From assembly GCF_010183535.1 (NCBI RefSeq), contig NC_071330.1:8723717-8787716 (forward strand): DNA of 64,000 bases, given 5' to 3'. Positions within the stretch are counted from its first letter, which is position 1; each line of letters starts with the position of its first letter. The position numbers and the translations under genes were made by a program. This DNA comes from Caenorhabditis remanei. Its lineage: Eukaryota; Nematoda; Chromadorea; Rhabditida; Rhabditidae. The notes under the pieces were generated by a model. That model searched no databases, had not been told where the DNA came from, and saw only the letters and a program-made list of their open reading frames with translations. Shown one piece after another: positions 34,801 to 44,338 of this stretch.

Positions 34801-35435
34801 CGGTGAGAAGAATAAATGTTGTCTTCCTAACCTTCTTTCTATATTTCAGCCTGCAGTTGAAGCTCCGAAAGCTCCAAAAGGGAAAAAGAATAAACGTCAA
34901 CTTCTTACTCGGCAATTCATGTTTGAAATGAACAAGGATTTGAATTCAGCACAGTCGTCGATTTCTTATGATTCATCTGCTTCTTCGTTCTCGTCATGGA
35001 CGTCATCAACGGGTTCTTCAGAGGATTTGGATATTGGGGAGAAAGCATTTAAATGGAGTCAGAAGTCTGGTGATGAATCAAATGTTGAATTCTTTGAAGA
35101 TTTGAATCCAGCAGAAAGAGAAGCTTATCGTCAATACGAGAATATGGTTGCTATTCGTTACCAAGGTAAAACCGCTCAATTTTTTATATTTTTTCTAAAA
35201 GCATAATTATATACATTTTCCAGATAATCTTGCTCCATCCTCTAGTTCCGAAGTGGACCCACTCTCTGATATTGATAGTGAGGAGAAGCAGGTTATTATA
35301 GACGAATTGAAGAAACGAGATGTGGCACTGGGCTGGGATATGATTAGTAATAAAGACACATCTCAAGAAGAGATTATGCCCGAAGATCATCCAAATGAGA
35401 TTGTGAAGCGTAAGAAGAAAGATAGAAAGGAGTGA
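31811..35435 (+). CDS. Divergent CK1/TTBK-like protein kinase with acidic N-terminus
   Basis: Ten exons: 31811..32313, 32358..33051, 33101..33507, 33554..33622, 33667..33828, 33877..33991, 34041..34230, 34279..34802, 34850..35165 and 35224..35435, about 1063 aa. Residues 23-41 are hydrophobic (MLNVLAVILVSTIILWLVS), a possible membrane anchor. About 350 Ser/Glu/Asp-rich residues follow. The kinase-like domain has ICSVKLVN (candidate lysine near residue 470), FLVYEDLG, VHCDIRPSSF in place of HRDLKPSN, and KICDYS in place of DFG. The tail is Lys/Glu/Ser-rich. The catalytic Asp of HCD and the Asp of DYS remain but the Gly is lost, so activity is uncertain. Exon 8 has two in-frame acceptors (34279 or 34297). 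Position fits C. elegans C28A5.6 (from memory). AATAAA is at 35469-35474. Confidence 0.75.
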
Positions 35436-35581
35436 AATTAAATTGAATTACTCGTTTGATTTGAATGAAATAAAGTGTTGCGATGCTTCTTTTTCTGACT
35501 CCTGATTGAGTTTATTGGACTGTGAATGTAGTAAGTTTTGAGATACAAGGGTGAAATATAATTAATTGCTTTTCGAAATTA
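35436..35581. other. Tail-to-tail 3' ends with facing polyadenylation signals
   Basis: Only 146 bp separate the stop codons of the kinase gene (+) and cku-80 (-). AATAAA for the plus strand is at 35469-35474 and for the minus strand at 35511-35516, so the two 3' UTRs probably overlap or nearly touch. Confidence 0.7.
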
Positions 35582-38492
35582 TCACTCTTCCCAGAATTCA
35601 GCGGCATCAGAGTAGGATATATCAGAAGTGGAAACCTCGGTGGAACTAATTGGATTGCACGATTTTTCTGAAATTTTTATTTAGAAGTATTGTTCGATAA
35701 ATGGTTAACACCTTCTGCAAGAACAGCAGCAAACGGTTCAAAGTCTTCCTCTTCTTTCAATTTCTTCAAAAGTTCATTGAATTCATCACATCGCGATGTT
35801 TCCACAAACACCGAGCGAATGAGATTGAGTTCATTGATGAGCAATTGGAAGAAACCAGTTATTGATCCATTCGGTTGGAATTTGCATGTGTTCGATATCA
35901 TTTCAAGCATCTTTGAGCACACATGACTTGCTCCATCAGTTTCAACAATTTCCATTCGAACTTCTTCTCTTCTTGATATTTTCTTCGTTCCTGACGTATT
36001 GAACTTCTTTTTCTTTTGACTGGGACCTTCCTCTGATTCATCATCTTGTGACGACATTTTCAGTTTTTTATCAGCCCATTCACTTATCATTGTCTGTATA
36101 TCTTCTGGTTCGACAGTAACTCGTTCTCGCTTCGTTTTTTGAATTGGTTGAAGATTGAATTCTCGATTGAGTTTCTGGAACATTCCGGAGCTTTCTGTCT
36201 CAACTTTTCGCTTTGGGGCCATGATGATGTCGAGTATTTCATTCGTTCTAATCGAATGATTTTCCATTGTATCTGAAAGATTCATAGTAACATTTCTTAA
36301 TTATTTGTGAAAATAACCATTCGGATGAAGAACCAAACTTTTAAGGAAATGGCATTGCATTTGTAGTTTCGGATCGCTCATACCACCTTCCACAAGTGAA
36401 GAACTGGAATCAGAGAACTCATAATTTGATTTTATATTCACAAATTCCCTACATCACAGTTTCCTCCAATTGCATGCAATCAATTAAATCATCTACTACG
36501 GATAGTTGAGCCACTGAAAATGTTTCGATTCAATTCTAATAAGTTCGCATTGAGATCCGTACCTGTTGGTTTATTGGAATCAACCTCATCTTCATCAAAT
36601 GAAAATTTTGGGAATTTTAGGGTTCTCATGTCATCGGAAAATGGTAATTTCACCGATCTCAGATAAACAACACCTGTATCTTCGTCTCGATGAGGAAGAA
36701 GAGCGACAATTTGAACATGCGATTTAGCATGAAAAGTGTAACGACAGATAGCAGCAACTCGAAGTGAAAGCATTGCTTCAATCAATGCAACTGTTGCCTT
36801 TGTAGCTCCAGATGTCGGTGAATTGAGTGATGGAAGTACTGTTTTAGCACTAGCATCAGCAAGGTATGAATCAAGGATCTGAAAATCTCTATTGCGTTCA
36901 GTAGTCATCACACTTAACCAACATTTGCTTTTTTGGTAAATTGTATTAGTTTGAGCACTCCGCCTGTCTGTCCTTCATTGAAATTATGATCGTTATATTT
37001 TTCTTTCAGATATTCTGGATCCATCATTATCACTGACTTTCCGAAATTATATCCTGAAAGAAGAACTTCTTGAGAATTCAATTTTTGTCATTACCGTGCA
37101 TTGTCTTGATATTTTCAACAGCTTTATAGTTTTTAGCATTTTTCGGGAGAAATTTTGAAGCGCTATCTGCTGTTGAAATATCTTCAGATTTTACATCATG
37201 GCCAGTGTCGACTGGATTTTGAGTTTCCACATGCATTTGCTCGAGACGAACCATTTCATTTCCTTCTGAATCTGCATTTTTGAACTTGAGCAAAGCGCTG
37301 GATTTTTCAGATTTCAGTGCGAATGTGACCGGCAGACGGATACCAGGAGCAATCTGAAAGGAGCCTAAATCAACATTAGTCCCAATGTTTACTCCTCACA
37401 TCCCACATTTTGTTGAATTTGCGTTCGGATTTCTGACGAGCTTGATAATTGGAGAGCATACTGGCTACGTTTCTGGAATTCGAATATTTCAGAAAAGTTG
37501 AACATAGCGAGGCTTGGTCTCACTGAAACGTATAAGTTCGTCCTTCCAATGTTTCAACAAGCTCGGCAAGTCGAGAAGCAGGGTATTCAGGGTTTTCCTT
37601 GATACCGCTGAAAATAGCAATTTTCCATATTTGTCTAAAATCGGACAGATTCAAAAATATTTACCTATTTATCACAATTTTTTCTAATTTTAAAGATATT
37701 TTAGACTAAGAATGTTTAAACTACCATATTCAGCTTTTAATTGAGTTCTAAACTTTCAGTGGAAAACTAAGCTTACCAAAAAAAAATCCTAAAATGTCAG
37801 AATTTTGTTCAAAAAAGTTTCAAAACGGGCCCAGCCCGGCCTGTGACAAGTCTGATTTTTTCAAAGTTACGCAGGTAAGGTAGCTTACATAATCATGAGA
37901 TCTGCTTGACAATCAGTGATTGCATCAACTAGAAGATCAATATTTTCTTGTCGAATGTTCTCATTCATGCCATTTGTCAAAACGATAAGAGTGATCCCAG
38001 ATGGATTTGGATTTTCGATAACGTGCTCTTTAAGCAGATGAACTGCCGCGAGAACTCCTTGGAAGACTGGAAAAGATGAACTTTAAAGGAAAAAGAGCTT
38101 AAATAATACAATTTGGTTCAGTGTTCTCTGTATTTTGCTGTAACTCAGTTGTGATAAACTTCAAATGATCAAACTTGGCTGGAGCGAATTCTTCACTATG
38201 AACCGCGACACCTTTGAAGATTTTGCCAGATTCTGAAGTGTAGTCTGAACCGATGTTATACGACATGATTGAGAACAATTCAGGGTCTTCCGAAAACAGC
38301 TGAAAAAATTAAAATTCACTACACGTAACTTTGTTTAGGCGTATTTACTTTTCTTGAAACAATCCAGTCTGCCGTGCTGAGTGCATTTTCGAAGTCAGTT
38401 TTACCGTTGTCTGAGCTCTTTTCAGACATATTGGAGCCTGCATCGATGAGGATTACGGTAGCACCTGGAGATGACTTCTTTTTCGGAGGCAT
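35582..38492 (-). CDS. cku-80: Ku80 DNA end-binding protein
   Basis: Twelve exons, minus strand: 38349..38492, 38110..38299, 37889..38066, 37524..37607, 37400..37472, 37095..37353, 36923..37053, 36563..36878, 36453..36513, 36318..36403, 35712..36272 and 35582..35667, for 722 aa. The N-terminus is a von Willebrand A-type domain (ATVILIDAGSNMSEK). The beta-barrel follows, with GYNFGKSVIMMDPEYL, and the VVDDLIDCMQLEE and DPKLQMQCHFLKSLVLHP segments match Ku80. The final exon encodes an acidic tail, SDISYSDAAEFWEE. If the last intron is retained, translation would end at 35677 with VNHLSNNTSK instead. Ku80 pairs with CKU-70 at broken DNA ends in non-homologous end joining and at telomeres. A TTTCAG lies just before the ATG. 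Confidence 0.88.
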
Positions 38493-38999
38493 CTCTGAAA
38501 TTCCCCATTTAAAAGTTGTGTTTTTACATAATTATTGCGAAACATGGTTAAAAGATTCAAGGTGGCGCAGCTGTAATATTTAATGCGTAACATTTCCAAA
38601 ATGGCGCGGTTTTGGTACGCAAACACTGGCAACTAGAAACTTTCGATTGGCCGCAGACTTTTTGATAATGCTTTTATATTGAGCAATATAATGTACAATT
38701 GTTTACAGTTTTTGCCAAATTACTCTTTAACGAACGGTTCCCGGTTTCAGCAAAGAGCATTTTATTTTTTGTTTAAAGATCTTTAAATACGTCGACTTCT
38801 TTTTAGTTTGGTCCTCTCTTTGCGCGTCGTTTCTTGCGCATGCGGATTGAACACTATCACGCACAAGTACATACTTTTAGAGATCGATCACATTTTTCTA
38901 CTCCGATTTTCGCTCTTTTCATCTGTATAAAACGTTCAATTACACGTTAACTAGGCTATTATTTTTACTTGCATCCTAACACAAAAGATCTGTTTAAGA
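38493..38999. promoter_or_regulatory. Divergent promoter region, cku-80 and VMA21-like A
   Basis: About 500 bp between divergent start codons. It contains CG-containing stretches (TTTGCGCGTCGTTTCTTGCG, about 38819-38838) typical of housekeeping promoters. A TTTAAG lies next to the plus-strand ATG. No other element is seen. Confidence 0.5.
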
Positions 39000-39703
39000 A
39001 TGGCCGACACTATTGATCAGGACCCAGACTTCGAACTTGTTGACGGTGCTGAACGCAAATCAAGCACTTCTGATAGTTTTGAAGCTGTTGATGATAAAAA
39101 AACTGGTAAATATTCAGTTATTTCGTGTTAATTACATTTCTGCAACAGAAATTCAGATAGTCAATCAGTCAGTGACAACGAAGAAGACGAGGCTGAGAAA
39201 ACAAATGAGAACAGAGAAGCTGAGGAAGAAAAAAAGCTGCCCTTCGTAGATCAATCTATTAAAGATGATGCCGAACGAGTACCGGAGAAGGATGGAGAAG
39301 ATTTGGTAGAAGATGCATTGAATGCTCCGATCCGTCCCGACCAAGAACAATTCTACACAGCAGAAGCTTCAAACAGAGCGATTACTCTTCTCATTGCGTT
39401 TTCAGCAATGATGTTCACTGTCCCACTTCTGGTTATGGCGACCCTATATTACTATGTTTTCATCGGTACGTGTTCAACTAAAATATAAATTTGTGATTAA
39501 AATAGAAGCGTATAGAGATTATTCAACTTTTCTTAACATTATTTTCAGACCACTTCCATCTACCGCCGAAAGACGCTATGCTGTATGCTGGAATTGGTGC
39601 AGCTTTCGTCGTTATTCTCATCGCAGCAGCGTTTTGTTACATCGCTTGGAAAGAAGAGAAAGATGCGGAAGATAAACTGAAAGCTGAGAAGAAAAAAGAA
39701 TAA
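39000..39703 (+). CDS. VMA21-like membrane protein with acidic N-terminal extension
   Basis: Exons 39000..39105, 39157..39465 and 39549..39703 give 189 aa. The N-terminal 100 residues are acidic (DNEEDEAEKTNENREAEEEK). Two membrane segments follow (AITLLIAFSAMMFTVPLLVM and AMLYAGIGAAFVVILIAAAF), then a lysine-rich end KLKAEKKKE that fits an ER-retrieval tail. The two-helix layout and the YxAW motif match VMA21, the ER chaperone for assembly of the V-ATPase Vo sector. The intron 1 acceptor is at 39156 (AATTCAG); the nearer AACAG would break the frame. Polyadenylation signal AATAAA is at 39837-39842. Probably R07E5.7 or its neighbour (from memory). Confidence 0.75.
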
Positions 39704-40169
39704 TAATTCTTGCGACATTAATAATTTTGGTTGTTGTTCTTACTCTAGAAAATTCACTTCCCTCTGGACCTCATAAGCCTTATTGTGATCCATTCCTCGA
39801 TGTGTTAGGTTCCTTGCCCGAACAGTTGTGTACATAAATAAACAAATTTTTTGAAGATAATTTTCTTGATTTTCGTGCGTTTTTATCGCAGGAGATACCT
39901 TTTTTCTGTTTACTTTTGGTTTCTGACTTTTTGGCTCTGCTGGGACAACTCGGGATATCCGGGAAAACCGAAGCTTTAATTTTTTAAATTAATTGATTGA
40001 GTGTTCTTTCTACTGAAAATTCCCTAGCCTAGCGTAAAGTCAGTCGGTAAGCATATTTTCAAGTTTTATCATTGATCATTGTTCATACTTTTTGATTGAA
40101 TTTCCTCGATAGTAAACTCAAGCACGTACTCAGTTTTGACCATGGATATACCGAGTTGTTTGCAGTGTA
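39704..40169 (+). other. Spacer between the two VMA21-like genes
   Basis: 466 bp. AATAAA lies at 39837-39842 and a TTTGCAG acceptor at 40158-40164, just before the next ATG. About 320 bp separate signal and acceptor, longer than the usual 100 bp of SL2 operons, so the downstream gene may have its own promoter. Confidence 0.5.
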
Positions 40170-40616
40170 ATGGCCACTCCCTCCTCCGTCCCCCCGTCGA
40201 CTATGGCAAATCTGTTCCCGAATTTTCGCGATCAGGAGGTCCAATCTGCTGTCAAGAATCTTCTCGCCTATAGTCTCGTTATTCTAATTGTTCCACTCGC
40301 TTCAATGTTCCTTCTCAAACAATTTTTCTTTGAAGGTACAAAACAGTTTTCATTAAAACTAGTATCGCTCATCGTTTATCCCCATGCGTTCCGTTTTATT
40401 TTTCAAAAAAAGATCATCTGATATTAACACTGATTAACTTCAAGGGCTCACTTCTTTATTCGTATCATTTCAGCTCTGCTGGGATTCGCATCGAACGACG
40501 CTTTGACCTATTCTGCTATCATTGCTGTCATCCTTGTGCACGTGGTTTTGGGCATTTGGTTGTTGGCTGCTACCAAGCAAGAAGATCGCAAGAAGCGTGA
40601 AAACAAACAGGACTGA
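40170..40616 (+). CDS. VMA21 homologue (V-ATPase assembly factor)
   Basis: Exons 40170..40335 and 40474..40616 give 102 aa, the normal VMA21 length. Two transmembrane helices (LLAYSLVILIVPLASMFLLK and SAIIAVILVHVVLGIWLLAA) are followed by a polar tail ending RKKRENKQD, very like the ...KQD end of animal VMA21. The conserved loop FEALLGFASNDALTYSA matches the family. The role is assembly of the proton-translocating Vo sector in the ER. It is closer to human VMA21 than the upstream gene is. TTTGCAG sits 5 bp before the ATG. It is followed by pdcd-2 with operon-like spacing. Confidence 0.85.
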
Positions 40617-40741
40617 TTCGAAAACATGCAAGCAGACGCACATGGTTCTCTCTTTTCTTTTCACTTTTTCCCATCTTCATGCCTTATTTTGTTCATCAAT
40701 CAACTGAAATATATTTATTCCAAAATCATAAAATCTGTAAT

Positions 40742-40815
40742 AATAAATCTAAAAATTCCAATAACACTCCCCTATTTTATTTTTTATGCTCTTCTCTTCA
40801 ACGAGGAATTTTCAG
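40742..40815 (+). promoter_or_regulatory. SL2-type intercistronic region before pdcd-2
   Basis: AATAAA at 40742-40747 is followed by a T-rich stretch (CCTATTTTATTTTTTATGC) and a TTTTCAG acceptor ending at 40815. The 68-base distance and U-rich element are typical of C. elegans operon junctions processed by SL2 trans-splicing. Confidence 0.6.
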
Positions 40816-42118
40816 ATGAGCCGGTGCACTTGGGGTTCGGAGTCCCACTCGAGCTCGATGAATTGTATCGTCTCCGTTCGCAGTTTCTTCCTTTAGGAAA
40901 AATCGGTGGTAAACCGTCGTGGTTGAATCCTAAAGTTTTGCCAAAATCTTCGGATCTGCTATGCAGTGTGAGTTGTAGTATTTTGTTTATTACTATTATT
41001 ATGTGAGACTATCGTTTTAAACATTTGATTTCCAGGTGTGTGAAAAGCCGATGTGTTTCTTGATGCAAGTGTGTGCTAATGGAGGAGAATCAGACCCCCC
41101 ACATGCATTCCACCGTACCTTGTTCTTATTCGTTTGTCGTAACCCAGGATGCTCTCGCCCAAACGATGCCTCGAATCTCAAGGCGTTCAGATGCCAGCTT
41201 CCTCGTGCGAATGATTTTTACTCCTTCGACGGTCCAATGAATCCTGACTTCGGAGATGTCCCTGATCCGCGTGCGCTCACCGATGGACCAGGATTATGCA
41301 AAATTTGTGGTTGTGCTGCTGCAAAGAAATGTGCAAAATGCCAAGTTGCAAGATACTGTTCCCAAGCTCATCAAGTCATTGACTGGCCGCAACATAAGCT
41401 GGAATGTGCTGAAGTTGCAGTCAATGGATCGATCTCTGAAGAACCGAAAAATCCACGAAACGCTTTTGTTTTCAAAGAGTTTGAAGTAGAGATTGGACAA
41501 GAATATATGCCGGCTAATCTCTTTGATGGTATTAGCGATGATGAAGAAGATGATGACAACGAAGAAGACGGAAATGATGATGATGAAACTGAGGAGGAAA
41601 AGAAAGCAAGAATCCGAGACTTTGAAAAGTTCTTGAAAGAAAATAAGGAGGTTTGGTTGTAGCAGGAATTCTTACTGTAACTGATAGTGTTTGTAGAAAA
41701 ATGCTGATATGACAAAGGAAGACCTGGATGCAGCAACTGCGGAACAACCAAAGGACATTGATTTTGACAAATTCAATCGTCTTGTTAATTTGAATCCCGA
41801 TCAAATTGTGAGATATAAGAGATACGGACTTCCTCTTCGTGCAACTGGCCGCTCAGAGCTTCCTGAGGTTGTTGAACCTTGCGATCTTTGTGGTTCACCA
41901 CGTCGCTTCGAAATGCAACTAATGCCGCATTTGCTCTCTCTTATTGACGTCGATGCTATCGGTAATGCAGTTCTTCGAATTTAGTTTTAATTAATTCAAA
42001 TACTTCAGGCCAGAGCATTGACTGGGCTTCAGTATACGTCTTCACCTGTTCAGCAAGCTGTGAAATCGCTGACTATGGATATGCAAAAGAACTTGTTGTC
42101 AAACAAGACTTTATCTGA
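40816..42118 (+). CDS. pdcd-2: PDCD2 homologue, MYND zinc finger protein (5' end unresolved)
   Basis: Exons 40816..40967, 41036..41650, 41697..41961 and 42009..42118 encode [20 protein letters not shown], then [16 protein letters not shown], a MYND finger ([15 protein letters not shown]...[18 protein letters not shown]), an acidic spacer and the conserved C-terminal domain ([34 protein letters not shown]). PDCD2 proteins are chaperones for uS5 (RPS2) in ribosome biogenesis. The start is a problem: the PDCD2 frame enters at 40816 as AT-GAG, and the ATG at 40816 is in another frame. A tiny exon 40626..40644 (MQADAH, GTTCTC donor) would fit the phase but overlaps the previous 3' UTR. AATAAA is at 42188-42193. 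Confidence 0.88.
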
Positions 42119-42187
42119 ATTACCTTTCTTTTTTGTTAACCCGTTGTTGTTGTCTTCACGTTTTTGTTTATTTGTTACCATAATAGC

Positions 42188-42302
42188 AATAAATCGTTGT
42201 GTTAACTAGGTTTTAATCATCTTCCTATTCAAAAATGGTGGAAAACACCTAATACTATCGAGACCACATTGAAATCTTCTGAAAAAATCAATCGCATTGC
42301 AG
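42188..42302 (+). promoter_or_regulatory. SL2-type intercistronic region after pdcd-2
   Basis: AATAAA at 42188-42193 lies 109 bases before the ATTGCAG acceptor that touches the next ATG at 42303. This is the canonical spacing for an SL2 trans-splice in a Caenorhabditis operon. Confidence 0.6.
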
Positions 42303-42717
42303 ATGGAAAATAGCCCTGAAAATATAAAACACGATATGCCAGTTGGTTCAGAAGAAGACGTGGAGGATGAATTAGCCAGTCCAAATTTATACGAAGAGTC
42401 TATGGCTGAAATTACGCTTAACGAAACCAGAGGAGAAGGACCAGGTGGACATGTAAATTTTATTTATGCACAAGTGGAAAATTTTTAGATTTTTTTCTCA
42501 GGATTCAGATCCATTTGATCGGAGTGGGGAGTACGATGAAGATGTTAATCTGGAAGCTCCTCCCCCAATTACACCTGACATTCCAGAAATTTCAACAGAA
42601 GTTCTTGTTTCTCTACGGAATCGTGTTGCCAATTCAGAAGCTTCTTCTATTGATATTAGGAATCCATTTGACGATTCCGATCAGAACAAGAAAACTGAAT
42701 CATCACCGAGTTCGTGA
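42303..42717 (+). CDS. Small acidic protein, unrecognised
   Basis: Exons 42303..42452 and 42502..42717 give 121 aa in frame. The protein is rich in Glu, Asp, Pro and Ser (SEEDVEDELASPNLYEESM; LEAPPPITPDIPEISTEVLV) and carries an NPFDDSD motif near the end, but no signal peptide, membrane helix or known domain. NPF followed by acidic residues can bind EH domains, which is only a suggestion. The acceptor touching the ATG and the 109-base spacing from the pdcd-2 polyadenylation signal suggest it is the last gene of an operon. Confidence 0.7.
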
Positions 42718-42887
42718 AACTCTACACTTGTTTCTCATGCTTCTCGTGTATAACGTTATTTGTATGTTCATCAATCCATTCTGATAAACTTTCATCTCTT
42801 CTGCCTCACAGACTTTATTAGAATAACCAAAACGGCGCTTTTCTTTTGGAAGATAAGCAATAAGATAGAAACTTCATTTACATAATT

Positions 42888-44026
42888 TTATTTATTATTT
42901 GATCTTATCAAAGCTTGAATAGAATTTGTCTTCTGAGAAGTTACATCAGTAGAGGATACTTCAGTTTTTCTCTTTCGCCGACGGCCCAATCGGAATATTT
43001 TCCTGATAGCCGAGCGTCGTTTTATTTGATCCTCGTCATCTGCTTCTTTTAATGTTCTGAGTACAAAGACTAAGATAAATAGTAACTTGAGTATAACTAA
43101 CCGACTGATTGTTTTCAATGACTCTAAAACAAGACGTTCTTTCGAATGTTGATAAGCTAGAAGACTCAGTTTTCCGATTATGAAACAGAAAAGTGTTCCA
43201 GTCATTGAAATACTCGTGTACCAAAATATGTTGTTTCGTGGACGCTGAAACATCTCAGTTTTCAATTTTTATACTTCTTTTGAATCCTACGTATTGTCCG
43301 AGTTTGTACTCGCTGTCATCTGAAATTAGTAACTTATTACTTCTGATATTATATTCTGTAATCATTACCCCAAATATTCATCCAGTTTTCTCCTGAACAT
43401 TCTTCTCCTTTACAGCATAATATCTCTGTGACAAATGATAGATTACTGTAAGTTACTGTAGTTATAAACTTTTGTGTTATATTTCTGCCTAACGAATCAC
43501 ATCCTCTGAAAAACATGGAAACATTTTAATTTCTCCGCGATTTCTAACATACTTTGATAGTGAAAAGTAGTTTTCCAAAGTGACTTTATGAACTTTTTTT
43601 GGTTCGAAATAATAGAAAAACGCTGGTTGGATATCACCAAAATCGGGAAGACAAGCAAATAGATGACCAACTGCCGGTACGTGCACTTTTGCACACGAAT
43701 AATCAGGAAGTAGACACGTTGTCCAATGCTGTAAAATTGAAGTTTTTTGAAAAAACTTCATACGAAAACTTTGCTTTGAAATGACTCATTTCGTCCGAAC
43801 TAACTCACATCATTACTGTTTTTAGATGAATTTGCCACATTTGAGGAATACTTCTCGAAAGAAATAGGAGTTCTGCTCAACGGACACTTGAATTCGATTC
43901 TTAAACATTGATTAATACTTTCTATAATTTTCAACGAATCAAGACTCACACACTATCACTAACATTTTTTGTTTCACTTGTGCAAAAAATACCAAAAAGC
44001 CATAACAGACATATTGTTGAAATCAT
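42888..44026 (-). CDS. Cysteine-rich type I membrane protein, Ly6-like pattern
   Basis: Seven exons, minus strand: 43950..44026, 43809..43917, 43553..43728, 43369..43505, 43291..43319, 43102..43244 and 42888..43056, for 279 aa. It has a signal peptide (MISTICLLWLFGIFCTS). The ectodomain has about nine cysteines, including CLRIEFKC, CLLPDYSCAKV, FACLPD, GCDSLG and the late pair CCKGEECSG, which resembles the CC..xxCN end of Ly6/uPAR three-finger domains. One transmembrane helix (about residues 182-200, SMTGTLFCFIIG) and a basic cytoplasmic tail (RRSAIRKIFRLGRRRKRK) follow. The intron 1 acceptor AAAG is weak. The 45-bp intron 6 could be read through in frame. The ligand and function are unknown. 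Confidence 0.65.
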
Positions 44027-44338
44027 GGATTTTACATCAGAAATAAGAAGAAAATGACGTTTTAAATCATTGCAATGGTCAATGGTGTAAATGTAAACAA
44101 GGTTTTTCAAGATACGAGAGAGAAAAAATTATATAAAAAATCGAACGTCCACGTTCGACTTTGACGTTTGCCAACGTAAAAACTACTTTTGAAATACGAT
44201 TATTACGTTCGGATTCGCAAGAAATGGAAGCAAATTCAGAGGAATCGCAACCGAATGGGGATAGAAAATCAGAAGAGGCGTCACCAGAGGCACTGAAGTG
44301 AATTGAGTAAAACGAATAAAAAATAGTTTCAGGTTTGC
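44027..44338 (+). promoter_or_regulatory. Divergent upstream region with a short open frame
   Basis: 312 bp between divergent genes. An ATG at 44224 opens a plausible 25-codon segment (MEANSEESQPNGDRKSEEAS) ending in a GTGAAT donor at 44300. Joining it to the next exon puts TGA in frame after three codons. It may be an upstream ORF, a mis-joined first exon, or a sign of a sequence error. Confidence 0.4.
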
